A stretch of 64,000 nt of DNA from Flavobacterium alkalisoli (GTDB lineage: Bacteria; Bacteroidota; Bacteroidia; Flavobacteriales; Flavobacteriaceae): positions 3,906,001 through 3,970,000 of the forward strand of contig NZ_CP042831.1 in the NCBI RefSeq assembly GCF_008000935.1. The letters are read 5' to 3'. The position numbers and the translations under genes are program-made. This document shows, one piece after another, positions 1 through 9,773 of the stretch. Each line of letters begins with the position of its first letter. The stretch's first letter is position 1. Under the pieces are notes generated by a model that ran no database searches, was not told the DNA's origin, and was given only the letters and a program-made list of their open reading frames with translations.

Positions 1-2
1 AG

Positions 3-56
3 GAAAAGCAGATGTACTACTATCTGGTTTACTTTAACAAAGAACAGAAAAGCTAA
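3..56 (+). CDS. 3' end of a protein gene cut by the window start
   Basis: An open frame runs from the window edge to a TAA stop and encodes 17 residues ending in VYFNKEQKS. It is followed at once by a rho-independent terminator, which supports a real gene end. Too little is visible to name the protein. Another frame could be used, but this is the one that ends just before the hairpin. Confidence 0.45.
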   Translation, partial: EKQMYYYLVYFNKEQKS

Positions 57-73
57 TAACTACAGTTATATTT

Positions 74-98
74 AAAGAGGCCTTGAGCCTCTTTTTTT
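74..98 (+). terminator. Rho-independent terminator of the truncated upstream gene
   Basis: AAAGAGGC pairs with GCCTCTTT around a 5-nt loop and is followed by a run of T residues. Confidence 0.85.
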
Positions 99-196
99 AT
101 TGTTAAATGAATGGTAAAACATACGGCTGACGGTAATTTTAGCGTTTTATTAGCTTTTAATTTCATAATTTTAATTGTAAACCTTTTCTCAGAAAA

Positions 197-2080
197 ATGA
201 CCAAAAAATTACGGTTGCTTATTTTTATAACCTTGTTTTTTGTGGCCCTACCTATGGCTGCACAGGTCGTTCCTACACAAGATTCTCTTCCTGCACAAAA
301 CGATACCGTTAAGCAAAAAAGAGAGGAAATGTACAAAAGCATACAGGAGTATTCTAAAAAGAGAAAGTTTACAAAATTCATGCACAAGCTTATCTTTCGT
401 CCGGTAAGGGAGCAGGAGGCATCCGGCACACGTAAAAGAACGAAAGAAAACGCTCCAGAGATGCAAAGCTCTTTTGCCAAATACAATGGGAAAACCATAC
501 GTAAAATAAAAATAGTAACTCTCGATCCTTTTGGTAACTCCATTACCGATACCCTTAGAAAACCCTCTAACTGGGCCGAAAGAACCGGTAACAACATTCA
601 CCTTAAAACAAAAGAAATGACCATCAGAAATCTTTTGCTATTTAAGGAAGGGAAGCCTTTAGACTCACTATTAGTTGAGGAGTCGGAACGTTTAATACGT
701 TCGCAACGCTATACCAGAAGGGTAATTATTACAGCAAAACCAATAAAAGGAAATAGTGAATATGTAGACGTGGAAGTACGGGTACTCGACTCATGGAGTT
801 TAATACCTAACGGATCGGCTTCCTCATCACGCACCTCTTTTGAATTGACCGAGAGAAACTTTTTCGGATTGGGACACGAGTTCAAAAACGAATTTGATAA
901 AGAGTTAAACACCGGACAATCGGCATATTTAGGTCAGTATACCGTACCCAATGTAATGAATACTTACACCAAGCTCCAGGCTACCTATCAAACAAATACT
1001 GATGACAGTTATTTAAAGAGATTCAGCCTACAAAGAGAATTTTTCTCGGCCTATACACGCTGGGCAGGAGGCTTTATGTGGGAAGAAAGTCTTGTAAGGG
1101 ATTCCCTCCCTAACAGTGCCGGTGTTTTTGCCATGCAAAACATGAAATGGGAAGCAAAGGATTTTTGGGGAGGTTATGCCTTTAAGATATTTAAAGGCTT
1201 TACCGAAGAAGACAGAACCACAAATCTTGTAACAACCGCCAGGGTATATAACAGGCAGTATAAGGAAAAGCCTTTTTTTCAATATGACTCGGTAGGTTAC
1301 TACGGTAACGAAAAGCTTTACATGGCAAGTGTCGGTTTAACATCCCGTAAATTCGTTCAGGATAAATTCCTTTTTAACTATGATATTGTGGAGGATATTC
1401 CCATTGGCCGTACCTACTCCTTTACCGGAGGTATGCAGGATAAAAACAAGCAACGAAGAGTTTATCTGGGTGGACGATATGCCTTTGGTAACTATTACAA
1501 ATGGGGATACATGAGTATTAATGCTGAAGTAGGCTCTTTTTTCTATAAAGACAAAACACAGGAAACCTCACTGCGGTTCGATTTGCTTTATTTTACCAAT
1601 ATGAAACAGTGGGGTAATTGGCGCTTTAGGCATTTTATACAGCCAATATTGGTTTTTGGTGATAACAGGGCAGCAATTATTAAAGATCAGCTAAACCTTA
1701 GCGGTGATGGCGCCATCCCCGACTTTAACAGCACTACCCCATTGGGCACTAAAAAGTTAACCATAAAGCTGCAAACCCAGAGTTATGCTCCTTGGGATGT
1801 TTTTGGCTTCAGGCTTAACCCTTTTGCTAATTTTACAATGGGTGTAATTGGTGATGAAGGGCATAACCTTTATCAAAGTAAAGTGTATACCCAGTTTGGT
1901 ATAGGCCTGCTTATAACTAATGACTACCTTGTATTTAACAGCTTCCAGCTTTCATTAGCTTTCTATCCTACCATACCGGGTAGCGGGGACAATATTTTTA
2001 AAACCAACAGTTTTAAAAACAATGATATAATGCTTCCGGACTTCCAGATTGGCGAACCTAAGGTGGTTCCTTATCAATAA
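197..2080 (+). CDS. Outer-membrane beta-barrel protein with POTRA-like N-terminal region (BamA/TamA-like)
   Basis: 627 residues. A signal peptide ends near residue 22 (PMAAQ). Residues about 95-200 (KYNGKTIRKIKI onward, with RLIRSQRYTRRV and VEVRVLDSWS) read like a POTRA domain. The rest, starting at the RNFFGLGHEF motif typical of Omp85 relatives, is rich in alternating aromatic and polar strands and ends in an aromatic-rich barrel. It probably sits in the outer membrane, with a possible role in protein or lipid export or assembly. It is shorter than BamA (five POTRA domains), so it is not BamA itself. It stands alone, upstream of an ABC exporter pair. The family call rests on architecture; the function is unknown. 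Confidence 0.65.
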   Translation: MTKKLRLLIFITLFFVALPMAAQVVPTQDSLPAQNDTVKQKREEMYKSIQEYSKKRKFTKFMHKLIFRPVREQEASGTRKRTKENAPEMQSSFAKYNGKTIRKIKIVTLDPFGNSITDTLRKPSNWAERTGNNIHLKTKEMTIRNLLLFKEGKPLDSLLVEESERLIRSQRYTRRVIITAKPIKGNSEYVDVEVRVLDSWSLIPNGSASSSRTSFELTERNFFGLGHEFKNEFDKELNTGQSAYLGQYTVPNVMNTYTKLQATYQTNTDDSYLKRFSLQREFFSAYTRWAGGFMWEESLVRDSLPNSAGVFAMQNMKWEAKDFWGGYAFKIFKGFTEEDRTTNLVTTARVYNRQYKEKPFFQYDSVGYYGNEKLYMASVGLTSRKFVQDKFLFNYDIVEDIPIGRTYSFTGGMQDKNKQRRVYLGGRYAFGNYYKWGYMSINAEVGSFFYKDKTQETSLRFDLLYFTNMKQWGNWRFRHFIQPILVFGDNRAAIIKDQLNLSGDGAIPDFNSTTPLGTKKLTIKLQTQSYAPWDVFGFRLNPFANFTMGVIGDEGHNLYQSKVYTQFGIGLLITNDYLVFNSFQLSLAFYPTIPGSGDNIFKTNSFKNNDIMLPDFQIGEPKVVPYQ

Positions 2081-2165
2081 ACATTTTGTTAAAAAAGTTT
2101 AACTTTAGGGGTAACAAAAAAGTAAACAGTTCGTCATATTAACAATAACCCTAAAACAGGAGCTT

Positions 2166-3065
2166 TTGGAAACTATACTGACCATCAATAATCTTGATAA
2201 GAAATTCGGGAGGGTACATGCGGTAAATAACGTGACCTTTGATATTAAAAAAGGAAACGTTTATGGCATACTTGGCCCTAACGGAAGTGGTAAATCTACC
2301 ACGCTTGGTATAATACTTAACGTTGTAAATGCAACCTCAGGCAACTACAGTTGGTTTGGCGGTAATATGGAAACCCACGATGCTCTTAAAAAGGTAGGTG
2401 CAATTATAGAAAGGCCTAATTTTTACCCTTACATGTCGGCTTACGAAAACCTAAAGCTGGTTTGTAAAATCAAGGGAGCCCCTATTGAAAAAATTGACGA
2501 AAAACTGGCTCTTGTTGATCTGCTGGACAGGAAAGACAGTAAGTTTAAAACTTTCTCACTGGGTATGAAACAAAGGCTGGCTATTGCCTCTGCCCTGCTT
2601 AACGATCCAGAAATACTTATACTTGATGAACCTACAAATGGGCTTGACCCTCAGGGTATCCGTCAGATTAGGGATATAATAAGGCATATCGCCTCATTAG
2701 GCACAACCATACTTTTGGCTTCTCACCTTTTAGATGAAGTGGAAAAGGTTTGTACCCATGTTGTTGTTTTAAGGAAAGGTGTTGTTTTATATACCGGAAC
2801 GGTAAACGGAATGATATCTAATGAAGGCTTCTTTGAGTTGCAGGCAAATGATAACTTAAAACTGCAAAACATACTTATGCAGCACAATGCTGTAGACAAG
2901 ATTGAAGAAAATGAAGGAAAACTTATGGTTTATCTTAAAGCTCCATTGGAAGCGGCAGAGCTTAACAGACATTTGGTAGGACATAATATTTACCTTAATC
3001 ATTTAGTAAAACGCCAGTACAGCCTGGAAGAACAATTCCTTCAATTAACATCACCTTCAAAATAA
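2166..3065 (+). CDS. ABC-2 type exporter, ATP-binding subunit
   Basis: 299 residues. Walker A GPNGSGKST lies at residues 37-45, the signature SLGMKQ at 131-136 and Walker B LILDEPTNGLD at 151-161, with the switch His in LASHLLDE. This is the layout of single-domain ATPases that pair with ABC-2 permeases (drug or antibiotic exporters, NatA-like). The start is a TTG with AGGAG seven bases upstream, one of the few good ribosome binding sites here, so TTG is preferred. The permease gene begins seven bases after the stop, so the two surely form one transcript. The substrate cannot be told. Confidence 0.92.
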   Translation: METILTINNLDKKFGRVHAVNNVTFDIKKGNVYGILGPNGSGKSTTLGIILNVVNATSGNYSWFGGNMETHDALKKVGAIIERPNFYPYMSAYENLKLVCKIKGAPIEKIDEKLALVDLLDRKDSKFKTFSLGMKQRLAIASALLNDPEILILDEPTNGLDPQGIRQIRDIIRHIASLGTTILLASHLLDEVEKVCTHVVVLRKGVVLYTGTVNGMISNEGFFELQANDNLKLQNILMQHNAVDKIEENEGKLMVYLKAPLEAAELNRHLVGHNIYLNHLVKRQYSLEEQFLQLTSPSK

Positions 3066-3071
3066 GCCCCT

Positions 3072-3911
3072 ATGAAACGACTTTTAACCATAGAACTACA
3101 AAAACTCTGGAAAAACAGATCCAGTAAAGTACTTATAATAACCTATTTTGTACTACTAAGTTTCTTAGCATTTATATCAAGTATTAAGCTAACCCTTTTT
3201 GGTGCTGAGTTTAAACTGGCTGATCAGGGAGTATTTGACTTTCCTTATATATGGCATTTTAATTTCTTTATAGCCGCACTGCTTAAAATTTTCCTTGCGC
3301 TTATAATTGTATCCATGATGTCTAATGAATATACTTATGGAACACTAAAGCAAAACCTTATAGACGGATTAAGTAAAAAGGAATTCCTTACCTCAAAGGT
3401 ACTAACCGTATTATTATTTTCTGCGATTTCTACCCTATTTGTATTTATTGTTACCATACTTCTGGGATATAGCTTTTCTTCTTATAACGAGGCTTCCATA
3501 GTATTTTCAGAAATGGGTTATGTATTCACTTATTTCTTAAAGTTGGTAGCATTCTTCTGTTTCTGTCTTTTTGCGGGAGTACTTATAAAACGTTCGGCAT
3601 TTGCAATCGGTTTTATAGCGCTGTGGTATGTTATCGAAAAAATAATCCATTTTTCTTTAATGAAATGGTTCTTTAGCGATGATAAATCAATTCAGACTGC
3701 TATTAATTTTTTACCTCTAGAGTCCATGTATAACCTCATAAAGGAGCCATTTACCAAGTTTAAGGCATATAAGGCTATTGAAGGACAGGTAAGCGGGGGC
3801 ATAAACGAACGTTTCTACGGTGTACATTGGTATGAAATTGTTATAGTTTTAGCATGGATTGCCATATTTATAACATTATCCTATAAGATTTTGAAAAAGA
3901 GAGATTTATAA
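3072..3911 (+). CDS. ABC-2 family transporter permease
   Basis: 279 residues with six hydrophobic segments. The first follows a short basic N-terminus (ELQKLWKNRSSK), and the last is near residue 255, before a KILKKRDL tail. The motif SNEYTYGTLKQNLIDGLSKKEF after the second segment is typical of ABC-2 permeases of the NatB/YhaP kind (MMSNEYTYGT is the diagnostic part). It is the membrane half of an exporter with the ATPase encoded just upstream. The substrate is unknown. Confidence 0.85.
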   Translation: MKRLLTIELQKLWKNRSSKVLIITYFVLLSFLAFISSIKLTLFGAEFKLADQGVFDFPYIWHFNFFIAALLKIFLALIIVSMMSNEYTYGTLKQNLIDGLSKKEFLTSKVLTVLLFSAISTLFVFIVTILLGYSFSSYNEASIVFSEMGYVFTYFLKLVAFFCFCLFAGVLIKRSAFAIGFIALWYVIEKIIHFSLMKWFFSDDKSIQTAINFLPLESMYNLIKEPFTKFKAYKAIEGQVSGGINERFYGVHWYEIVIVLAWIAIFITLSYKILKKRDL

Positions 3912-3917
3912 CATAAA

Positions 3918-3975
3918 CAGCAGGAACGTTTTATAAATTTTATATAAATTTACCAAAAGCTTAACATTCCTGCTG
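3918..3975. repeat. Imperfect 13-bp inverted repeat ending on the GTG start of the next gene
   Basis: CAGCAGGAACGTT at 3918-3930 is complementary at 12 of 13 positions to AACATTCCTGCTG at 3963-3975, across a very AT-rich 32-base spacer. In RNA the right arm would hide the first base of the GTG start codon of the T9SS gene. It may be a protein-binding palindrome, a translation-controlling hairpin or a weak transcription stop for the ABC operon (there is no T tract). Confidence 0.6.
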
Positions 3976-6740
3976 TGAAATTGAAATTTACATATTTTTT
4001 AATCTTTCTTTTTAATATTACCGTTTGGGCACAAAGCGATTGCCCCGACGCGATTATGGTATGTGGTGGTATGGACTATTATGGGCTTACTGCCGAGGGT
4101 GTTGGCAACATAATGGAGCTTAGTACCGCCACTAACGATTGTCACAGTCAGGAACATCACAGCGTTTGGTTTAAAATTCAGATAAAGGACGGAGGTACGT
4201 TAGGCTTTATACTTACTCCGGAGAGTTCTGACCTCGTTGTGGATTTTGATTTCTGGTTCTTTGGCCCTAATCTTGAATGTGGTAACCTGGGAGACCCTAT
4301 ACGATGCTCTACAACAAACCCTAACGCTGCCGGCCTAACCTATAACACAACAGGGATGAATGAAACGGAAATCGATGTTTCTGAAGGTCCCAATGAAGAT
4401 GGTAATGCGTTTATACAATGGGTAGATGTTGAGGACGACGATATTTACTACCTCGTGGTAGACCGCCCGCACGGCTTTAGTAATTTTTCTATAGAATGGA
4501 CAGGAACCGCTACCTTTCACGAGGTTCCGGTTTTTTTAAATCCAGATAATATCCCTTTAGACATTGTTCAATGTGATGGTGATGATGGTGTATATGACCA
4601 GTCGGTAACATTTGATTTAACCGTTTATGAAGAAATGTTTATAGGAGACCAGACGGATGTTGAGCTTACCTATCACACCAGCCTTAACGATATGACATTA
4701 GGTGAAAACCCTATGGCTAATCCCTCTGAATTTTTTAGTGATGTTCCAACACAAACCGTTTATTTAAGGATGACCAATCCTATAACCGGGTGTTATGATG
4801 TATTGACGTTTGATGTTGAAATACCTGTAATAAGTGGAAGCTCTGAAGACATAACACTTTGTGACACAAATGAGAATGGTATACAGGAATTTGATTTATC
4901 GGTTAATGATGATGGTATTACAGGAGGTGATCCCGATTATACGGTAACTTATTATACATCTCAGGAAGATGCCGAGAACAATACCGGAGCCATAGGCCCG
5001 TTTTACGAAAATCAGGTTCCCTATGAAGACGAAGTTATTTGGGCCAGGCTAAACAAAACCGGAGAAAGTTGCTTTGACCTATCTTCATTTACTATAAGCA
5101 TATATACTTTTGAAATGCCTCCATCACAAATCACTTTGTGTGATAATGACGGTATAGACGATGGCTTAACAAATTTTGACCTCACCATTAACGAAGATAA
5201 TCTTTCCGGCGGAGCAACCAATGCTTCATTTGTCTATTATGCATCAGCAACTGCTTTGCAAAATAATAATCCTATAGCAAACCCTTCTAACTACACTAAC
5301 ACTTCAAATCCGCAAACAGTATATGTAAGGATGACTAATACCGATACCGGATGTTTTGCAACACAGTCATTTATCATAAATACATCATCAGTAACAGCAG
5401 GTACACCTCAAAATCTTATGTTATGTGATGATAATGTTGACGGCTTTCAGTTATTTGATTTAAGTATAAACCAAAACCTTATTCAAAACGGAGATACAAA
5501 TACTGTAGTAAGTTACCACACAACTCAGCAAAATGCCCTAAACGGTGTAAATCCTATAACCAGCCCTTACCAAAACACTCTGGCCTATACCATCCAGACA
5601 ATATGGGTTAGACTACAAAGAACAAACAATCCTGACTGTTTCGACATCACGTCATTTACCATAAGCATTATTCCACTACCTGTATTTAATAATCCGGATA
5701 ACATCGTTTTAGATTTGAATCAGTGTGATGATGACGGTGTAGACGACCAGTCTAACGAGTTTGACCTCACTGCTCACGAAAATATGTTTACAGGCAATCA
5801 AACCGATCTTGTTTTCTCCTACTATGAAAGTATGGATGACCTTAACGACGGAAATGCGATTGCAAATCCGCAGGCTTATGCTAATACTGTCAATCCGCAA
5901 ACTATATATATACAGATATACAATACAGTAACCGGATGCTATAGTTTACCCGAAAGTTTTGAAATAGAAATTATAAATCCTGTTGTTGCAGGAGAGCCAG
6001 AAGATTTATGGCTATGTGACAGTGATGAAGACGGTTTTCAGCTATTTACATTAAGCCTTAACGATGAGCTCATAAAAAATAGCGAGCCATTTAGGACTGT
6101 AACTTATTATGCCTCCCTTGAAGATGCACAAAATGAAACCAACCCTCTTAACGACATACATCAAAACAGTGTTCCTTATACAGGACAAACCATTTGGGCA
6201 AGGCTGGAAAGCACCAATGGCTGTTTAGGCTACGACATTGTATCCTTTACTATTAGTGTACCGCATTTACCGGATATTGACTACACCATAAGAATAGAAG
6301 ATTTTACAACACATGACAATGCAATAGCTGTTGATATTGCCAATTGGGAAAACTTTGAATATTCACTGGACGGAATAAACTATATAGACATGCCTCATTT
6401 TGGCAATCTTATACCTGGTGTTTATACCATTTATATACGTTCTAAGGATGGTTGTAGTGAGGTTAGCGAAGAGGTTGTTATACTTAACTATCCTAAGTTT
6501 TTTACACCTAACGGAGACGGTATACATGAAACCTGGCAGGTTTTCTTTATCTATTTCCTTCCTAAATCTAAAATCTCCATATTCGACCGTTATGGTAAAC
6601 TGGTAAGCAGCTTTTGGGGAGACAGTATCGGTTGGGACGGCATGTATAACGGCAGACCGCTACCATCTACAGATTACTGGTTTTTACTTGAACTTGAAGA
6701 CGGAAGAAACATAAGAGGACATTTTGCTATGGTCAGGTAA
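3975..6740 (+). CDS. T9SS type B cargo protein with repeated Cys-Asp domains
   Basis: 921 residues. A signal peptide ends near residue 20 (VWAQ). Residues about 25-180 form an N-terminal domain rich in Cys. Six repeats of roughly 93-100 residues follow, each opening with an (L/Q)CD..G...FDL motif and closing with a (T/V)(I/V)W(A/V)RL or TVY(L/V)RM strand. The last 81 residues, from KFFTPNGDGIHETW to GHFAMVR, are the gliding-motility-associated C-terminal domain (type B sorting signal) recognised by the type IX secretion system. The protein is therefore secreted or held on the cell surface and may act in adhesion. GTG is taken as start because it opens directly into the signal peptide. The next gene encodes a relative. 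Confidence 0.9.
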   Translation: MKLKFTYFLIFLFNITVWAQSDCPDAIMVCGGMDYYGLTAEGVGNIMELSTATNDCHSQEHHSVWFKIQIKDGGTLGFILTPESSDLVVDFDFWFFGPNLECGNLGDPIRCSTTNPNAAGLTYNTTGMNETEIDVSEGPNEDGNAFIQWVDVEDDDIYYLVVDRPHGFSNFSIEWTGTATFHEVPVFLNPDNIPLDIVQCDGDDGVYDQSVTFDLTVYEEMFIGDQTDVELTYHTSLNDMTLGENPMANPSEFFSDVPTQTVYLRMTNPITGCYDVLTFDVEIPVISGSSEDITLCDTNENGIQEFDLSVNDDGITGGDPDYTVTYYTSQEDAENNTGAIGPFYENQVPYEDEVIWARLNKTGESCFDLSSFTISIYTFEMPPSQITLCDNDGIDDGLTNFDLTINEDNLSGGATNASFVYYASATALQNNNPIANPSNYTNTSNPQTVYVRMTNTDTGCFATQSFIINTSSVTAGTPQNLMLCDDNVDGFQLFDLSINQNLIQNGDTNTVVSYHTTQQNALNGVNPITSPYQNTLAYTIQTIWVRLQRTNNPDCFDITSFTISIIPLPVFNNPDNIVLDLNQCDDDGVDDQSNEFDLTAHENMFTGNQTDLVFSYYESMDDLNDGNAIANPQAYANTVNPQTIYIQIYNTVTGCYSLPESFEIEIINPVVAGEPEDLWLCDSDEDGFQLFTLSLNDELIKNSEPFRTVTYYASLEDAQNETNPLNDIHQNSVPYTGQTIWARLESTNGCLGYDIVSFTISVPHLPDIDYTIRIEDFTTHDNAIAVDIANWENFEYSLDGINYIDMPHFGNLIPGVYTIYIRSKDGCSEVSEEVVILNYPKFFTPNGDGIHETWQVFFIYFLPKSKISIFDRYGKLVSSFWGDSIGWDGMYNGRPLPSTDYWFLLELEDGRNIRGHFAMVR

Positions 6741-6765
6741 GTTTTTTTTGTAATTTTATAAATCA

Positions 6766-6785
6766 TTTAACGTTAGTCCGTTAAA
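6766..6785. repeat. 7-bp perfect inverted repeat between the two T9SS genes
   Basis: TTTAACG and CGTTAAA flank the 6-nt loop TTAGTC and are followed by TATTTTT. It could be a weak terminator of the first T9SS gene or a regulator site for the second, whose ATG lies 12 bases further on. Confidence 0.4.
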
Positions 6786-6797
6786 TATTTTTCCGCT

Positions 6798-9293
6798 ATG
6801 AAAAAAATCACCTTATTCTTATTACTGTTTTTTACAGTATTTGCTTTTGCCCAAAAAGAAGCCAATTACTGGTATTTTGGCAATAATGCCGGTATACATT
6901 TTCTTGACGACGGTTCTGTAGTTTCACTGGCCGACAGTAATATGACAACCAATGAAGGCTGTAGTTCAATCTCAGATGCACAGGGCAACTTACTATTTTA
7001 TACAGACGGGCGCACCGTTTGGGATAAAAACCACATTATAATGCCAAACGGAAATTACTTGGGCGGAACAGGTTTGCTTGGCGACCCCTCAAGTACACAA
7101 TCGGGCATTATAGTACCAAAAGCCGACGACCCCAATATCTATTATATTTTTACTGTAGATGAACCCCATCATGAAAATGCCGCAACCTACCCTGATCCTT
7201 TTCCCGGACCGTATACAGACGGCAGTACTATTCCCGCTTCAGACGACGGACTCAACAACGGATTCAATTATTCTATAGTAGACCTTTCGGTAATCGGCGC
7301 CAATGGCAGCGAAGGTGATATAACAACAAGAAATGTTCACCTTGTTACTTACAACCCTGCAAATATTGAAGAGATTAAGTACAAATGTTCTGAAAAGATA
7401 ACCGCCGTAAAAAATGCCGACGGTACAGGGTATTGGGTAATTACACAATTTGTAGACCGGTTTTATTCTTTTTTAGTAGATGCCAATGGTGTTAACGAGA
7501 CACCGGTAGTAAGCCAGTTATTACCTGTAATACCAACTTCAGGATACAGGAGAAATGCTATAGGTTGTTTAAAAATATCGCCCACAGGAAATAAACTTGC
7601 CATTGCCCACATGCAGGTAGGCACCGAAACCGGAGGATCAGCCTCAAATGGTATGGTATACCTGTATGATTTTAATAACAGTACGGGAGCGGTATCCAAT
7701 CCACTACCGATAAAAGAAAATGGTCAGCCGTATGGAGTTGAATTTTCACCTTCGGGTAAAAAGCTATATGCATGTTATGATACGGCAAATGTTATTAGCG
7801 GAATATACCAGTATAATCTTGAAGCTGCTAATATTCCCGGTTCAGAAATTTTTATTGCAGACACCCCGCAATCAGGAACGCTTCAGTTAGGGCCTAACGG
7901 TAAAATTTACAGAGCCGTTGTAAGCTCGCAAAATCTGGATGTTATTAACAACCCTGAAGAAACAGGAGCTGCCTGCGGTTATCAGCAAAACGGAATAACA
8001 TTAGCTAACGGAACAAGCTGCTTTTTTGGACTGCCTCCGTTTATTACCTCCTTTTTTTATGCCAGTATAGAGATTGAAAACACCTGCCTTGGCGATACTT
8101 CTGAATTTACTCTTGCTTTTACCAACGAGTTCGACAGCATAGAATGGGATTTTGGTGACGGAAGTCCTACATCTGCAGAAATTAACCCTACCCACATTTA
8201 TACCGATGCCGGCACTTATAATGTGGTTGCTATTATTGAATATACGGGAGAGAGTTTTACCTTTTCTCAAAATGTTACTATTGCAGAAGTTCCTGTAGCC
8301 AATACAGCTGATAATCTTAGAGAATGTGATACAGGTAGTGACGGTATAGAAAACTTTACACTTGGCGATAATACAAACACCATTTTAGGCAATCAGGATC
8401 CGGAGGATTATGAAGTATTGTACTATGAATCGTTAACTAATGCCCAATTATCATCCGGGGCTTTAAATCCGGACAGTTATAACAACACATCCGATCCCCA
8501 AACAATTTATGCCCGTGTACAAAACAAAAACAACACCAACTGTTATGCAATAACAACATTTACCATAGGTACAATGGGTGTTCCGGGAATAGACGATACT
8601 GCCGAAGCAAGAATATGTGCCAATACAGGCGATCCTGTTACCTTAAGCACAGGTATTACAGGAGCACAGTATACGTATGAGTGGTCTAACGGGCGTACTA
8701 CCCCTACCATACAGGTTACACGTTCAGGCACTTTTTCTGTTACCGTAACCAATGCACACGGCTGCTCTAAAACGCAAACCTTTACAGTTATTCCGTCAGA
8801 CGTTGCCATAATAGAAGATATTGACATTATAGATCTTACAGATAACAATACAGTAACCGTTCATGTTTCTCCAACCGGAGGAGTTAATACAACCTATGAA
8901 TTCAGTATAGATAGACCCCACGGTCCTTTTCAGGAGTCCAATCACTTTGAGAAGGTAGAACCCGGGCTACATACTGTATATGTATCTGATGTGAATGGTT
9001 GTGGTGTAGTGTTTAAAGAGATATCTATACTTTCCATACCTAAATTCTTTACTCCAAACGGCGACGGTGTACATGATACTTGGGACATTGTTGGCATGAA
9101 TTTTAAATTTTACCAAAACAGTACCATATATATTTACGACCGTTACGGTAAGCTCATAGCCAATATAGACCCGAAAGGCTCCGGATGGGACGGAACATAT
9201 AACGGAAACCGTTTACCATCTACCGACTACTGGTATGTTATTAAACTTGACGATGGCCGAACTGTTAAGGGACATTTTAGTATGATTAGATAA
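6798..9293 (+). CDS. T9SS type B cargo protein with PKD domain
   Basis: 831 residues. A signal peptide ends near residue 19 (FAFAQ). Residues 20-420 begin with YWYFGNNAGIHF and contain propeller-like repeats (SDAQGNLLFYTDG, FSPSGKKLYACY). A PKD domain lies at about 430-500 (EWDFGDGSP, HIYTDAGTYNV). One CD-type repeat like those of the preceding protein comes at about 505-590, then an Ig-like region. The last 83 residues (KFFTPNGDGVHDTW to GHFSMIR) are the type B sorting domain. This is a surface or secreted protein of unknown ligand. It shares its end and one repeat type with its neighbour, so the pair probably arose by partial duplication and may be co-expressed. Confidence 0.9.
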   Translation: MKKITLFLLLFFTVFAFAQKEANYWYFGNNAGIHFLDDGSVVSLADSNMTTNEGCSSISDAQGNLLFYTDGRTVWDKNHIIMPNGNYLGGTGLLGDPSSTQSGIIVPKADDPNIYYIFTVDEPHHENAATYPDPFPGPYTDGSTIPASDDGLNNGFNYSIVDLSVIGANGSEGDITTRNVHLVTYNPANIEEIKYKCSEKITAVKNADGTGYWVITQFVDRFYSFLVDANGVNETPVVSQLLPVIPTSGYRRNAIGCLKISPTGNKLAIAHMQVGTETGGSASNGMVYLYDFNNSTGAVSNPLPIKENGQPYGVEFSPSGKKLYACYDTANVISGIYQYNLEAANIPGSEIFIADTPQSGTLQLGPNGKIYRAVVSSQNLDVINNPEETGAACGYQQNGITLANGTSCFFGLPPFITSFFYASIEIENTCLGDTSEFTLAFTNEFDSIEWDFGDGSPTSAEINPTHIYTDAGTYNVVAIIEYTGESFTFSQNVTIAEVPVANTADNLRECDTGSDGIENFTLGDNTNTILGNQDPEDYEVLYYESLTNAQLSSGALNPDSYNNTSDPQTIYARVQNKNNTNCYAITTFTIGTMGVPGIDDTAEARICANTGDPVTLSTGITGAQYTYEWSNGRTTPTIQVTRSGTFSVTVTNAHGCSKTQTFTVIPSDVAIIEDIDIIDLTDNNTVTVHVSPTGGVNTTYEFSIDRPHGPFQESNHFEKVEPGLHTVYVSDVNGCGVVFKEISILSIPKFFTPNGDGVHDTWDIVGMNFKFYQNSTIYIYDRYGKLIANIDPKGSGWDGTYNGNRLPSTDYWYVIKLDDGRTVKGHFSMIR

Positions 9294-9322
9294 TCGGTTT
9301 ATACATCTTAATAAAATTCTTT

Positions 9323-9733
9323 ATGAAAAAAATCCTGTTAGCGGCTTTATTACCCGCATTTTTACTTTGCAGTTGTTCTGAAAAAATGAAAGAATTCCAA
9401 AAACAGGCAAATGAACAATTTGGTGACCAACATTTTAAAACAACCCTATCCCTAATAGAACTTTACAAAGTAAGGCATGGTGATTATCCTTCTTCCCTTG
9501 ACAGTCTTGAATTTACCGGAGACTGGGATATGATGGCAATAAATTCCACAGAATATAAAAAGCTTGAAGAAGGTTACGAACTTAACCTTACAAAAGGATG
9601 GATGGGCAATGCCGATAGTCTACAACTCAAATATCCTCCTGCATTTTGGAAAGGGTTAGGCATCAAAAAGTCGAATATTCCTATTACTAAAGATGAAGAT
9701 GTAGCAACGGAAGAAATCGAAGAAACTAAATAA
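9323..9733 (+). CDS. Small lipoprotein of unknown function
   Basis: 136 residues. The N-terminus has a lipoprotein signal with lipobox LLCSC (Cys 18), so the mature protein is membrane-anchored. The mature part has the motif KTTLSLIELYKVRHGDYP, which resembles the start of type II secretion pseudopilin-like proteins that sense length, and ends in an acidic tail. The family is not recognised. It lies 29 bases after the T9SS gene and ends at a strong terminator, so it is probably the last gene of that unit. Confidence 0.75.
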   Translation: MKKILLAALLPAFLLCSCSEKMKEFQKQANEQFGDQHFKTTLSLIELYKVRHGDYPSSLDSLEFTGDWDMMAINSTEYKKLEEGYELNLTKGWMGNADSLQLKYPPAFWKGLGIKKSNIPITKDEDVATEEIEETK

Positions 9734-9763
9734 AAAAATCCCGCCGATTGGCGGGATTTTTTT
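9734..9763. terminator. Bidirectional terminator between a lipoprotein gene and typA
   Basis: AAATCCCGCC and GGCGGGATTT form a near-perfect stem around GATT, with an A tract on one side and a T tract on the other. It can serve both convergent genes. Confidence 0.9.
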
Positions 9764-9773
9764 ATTTATATCA

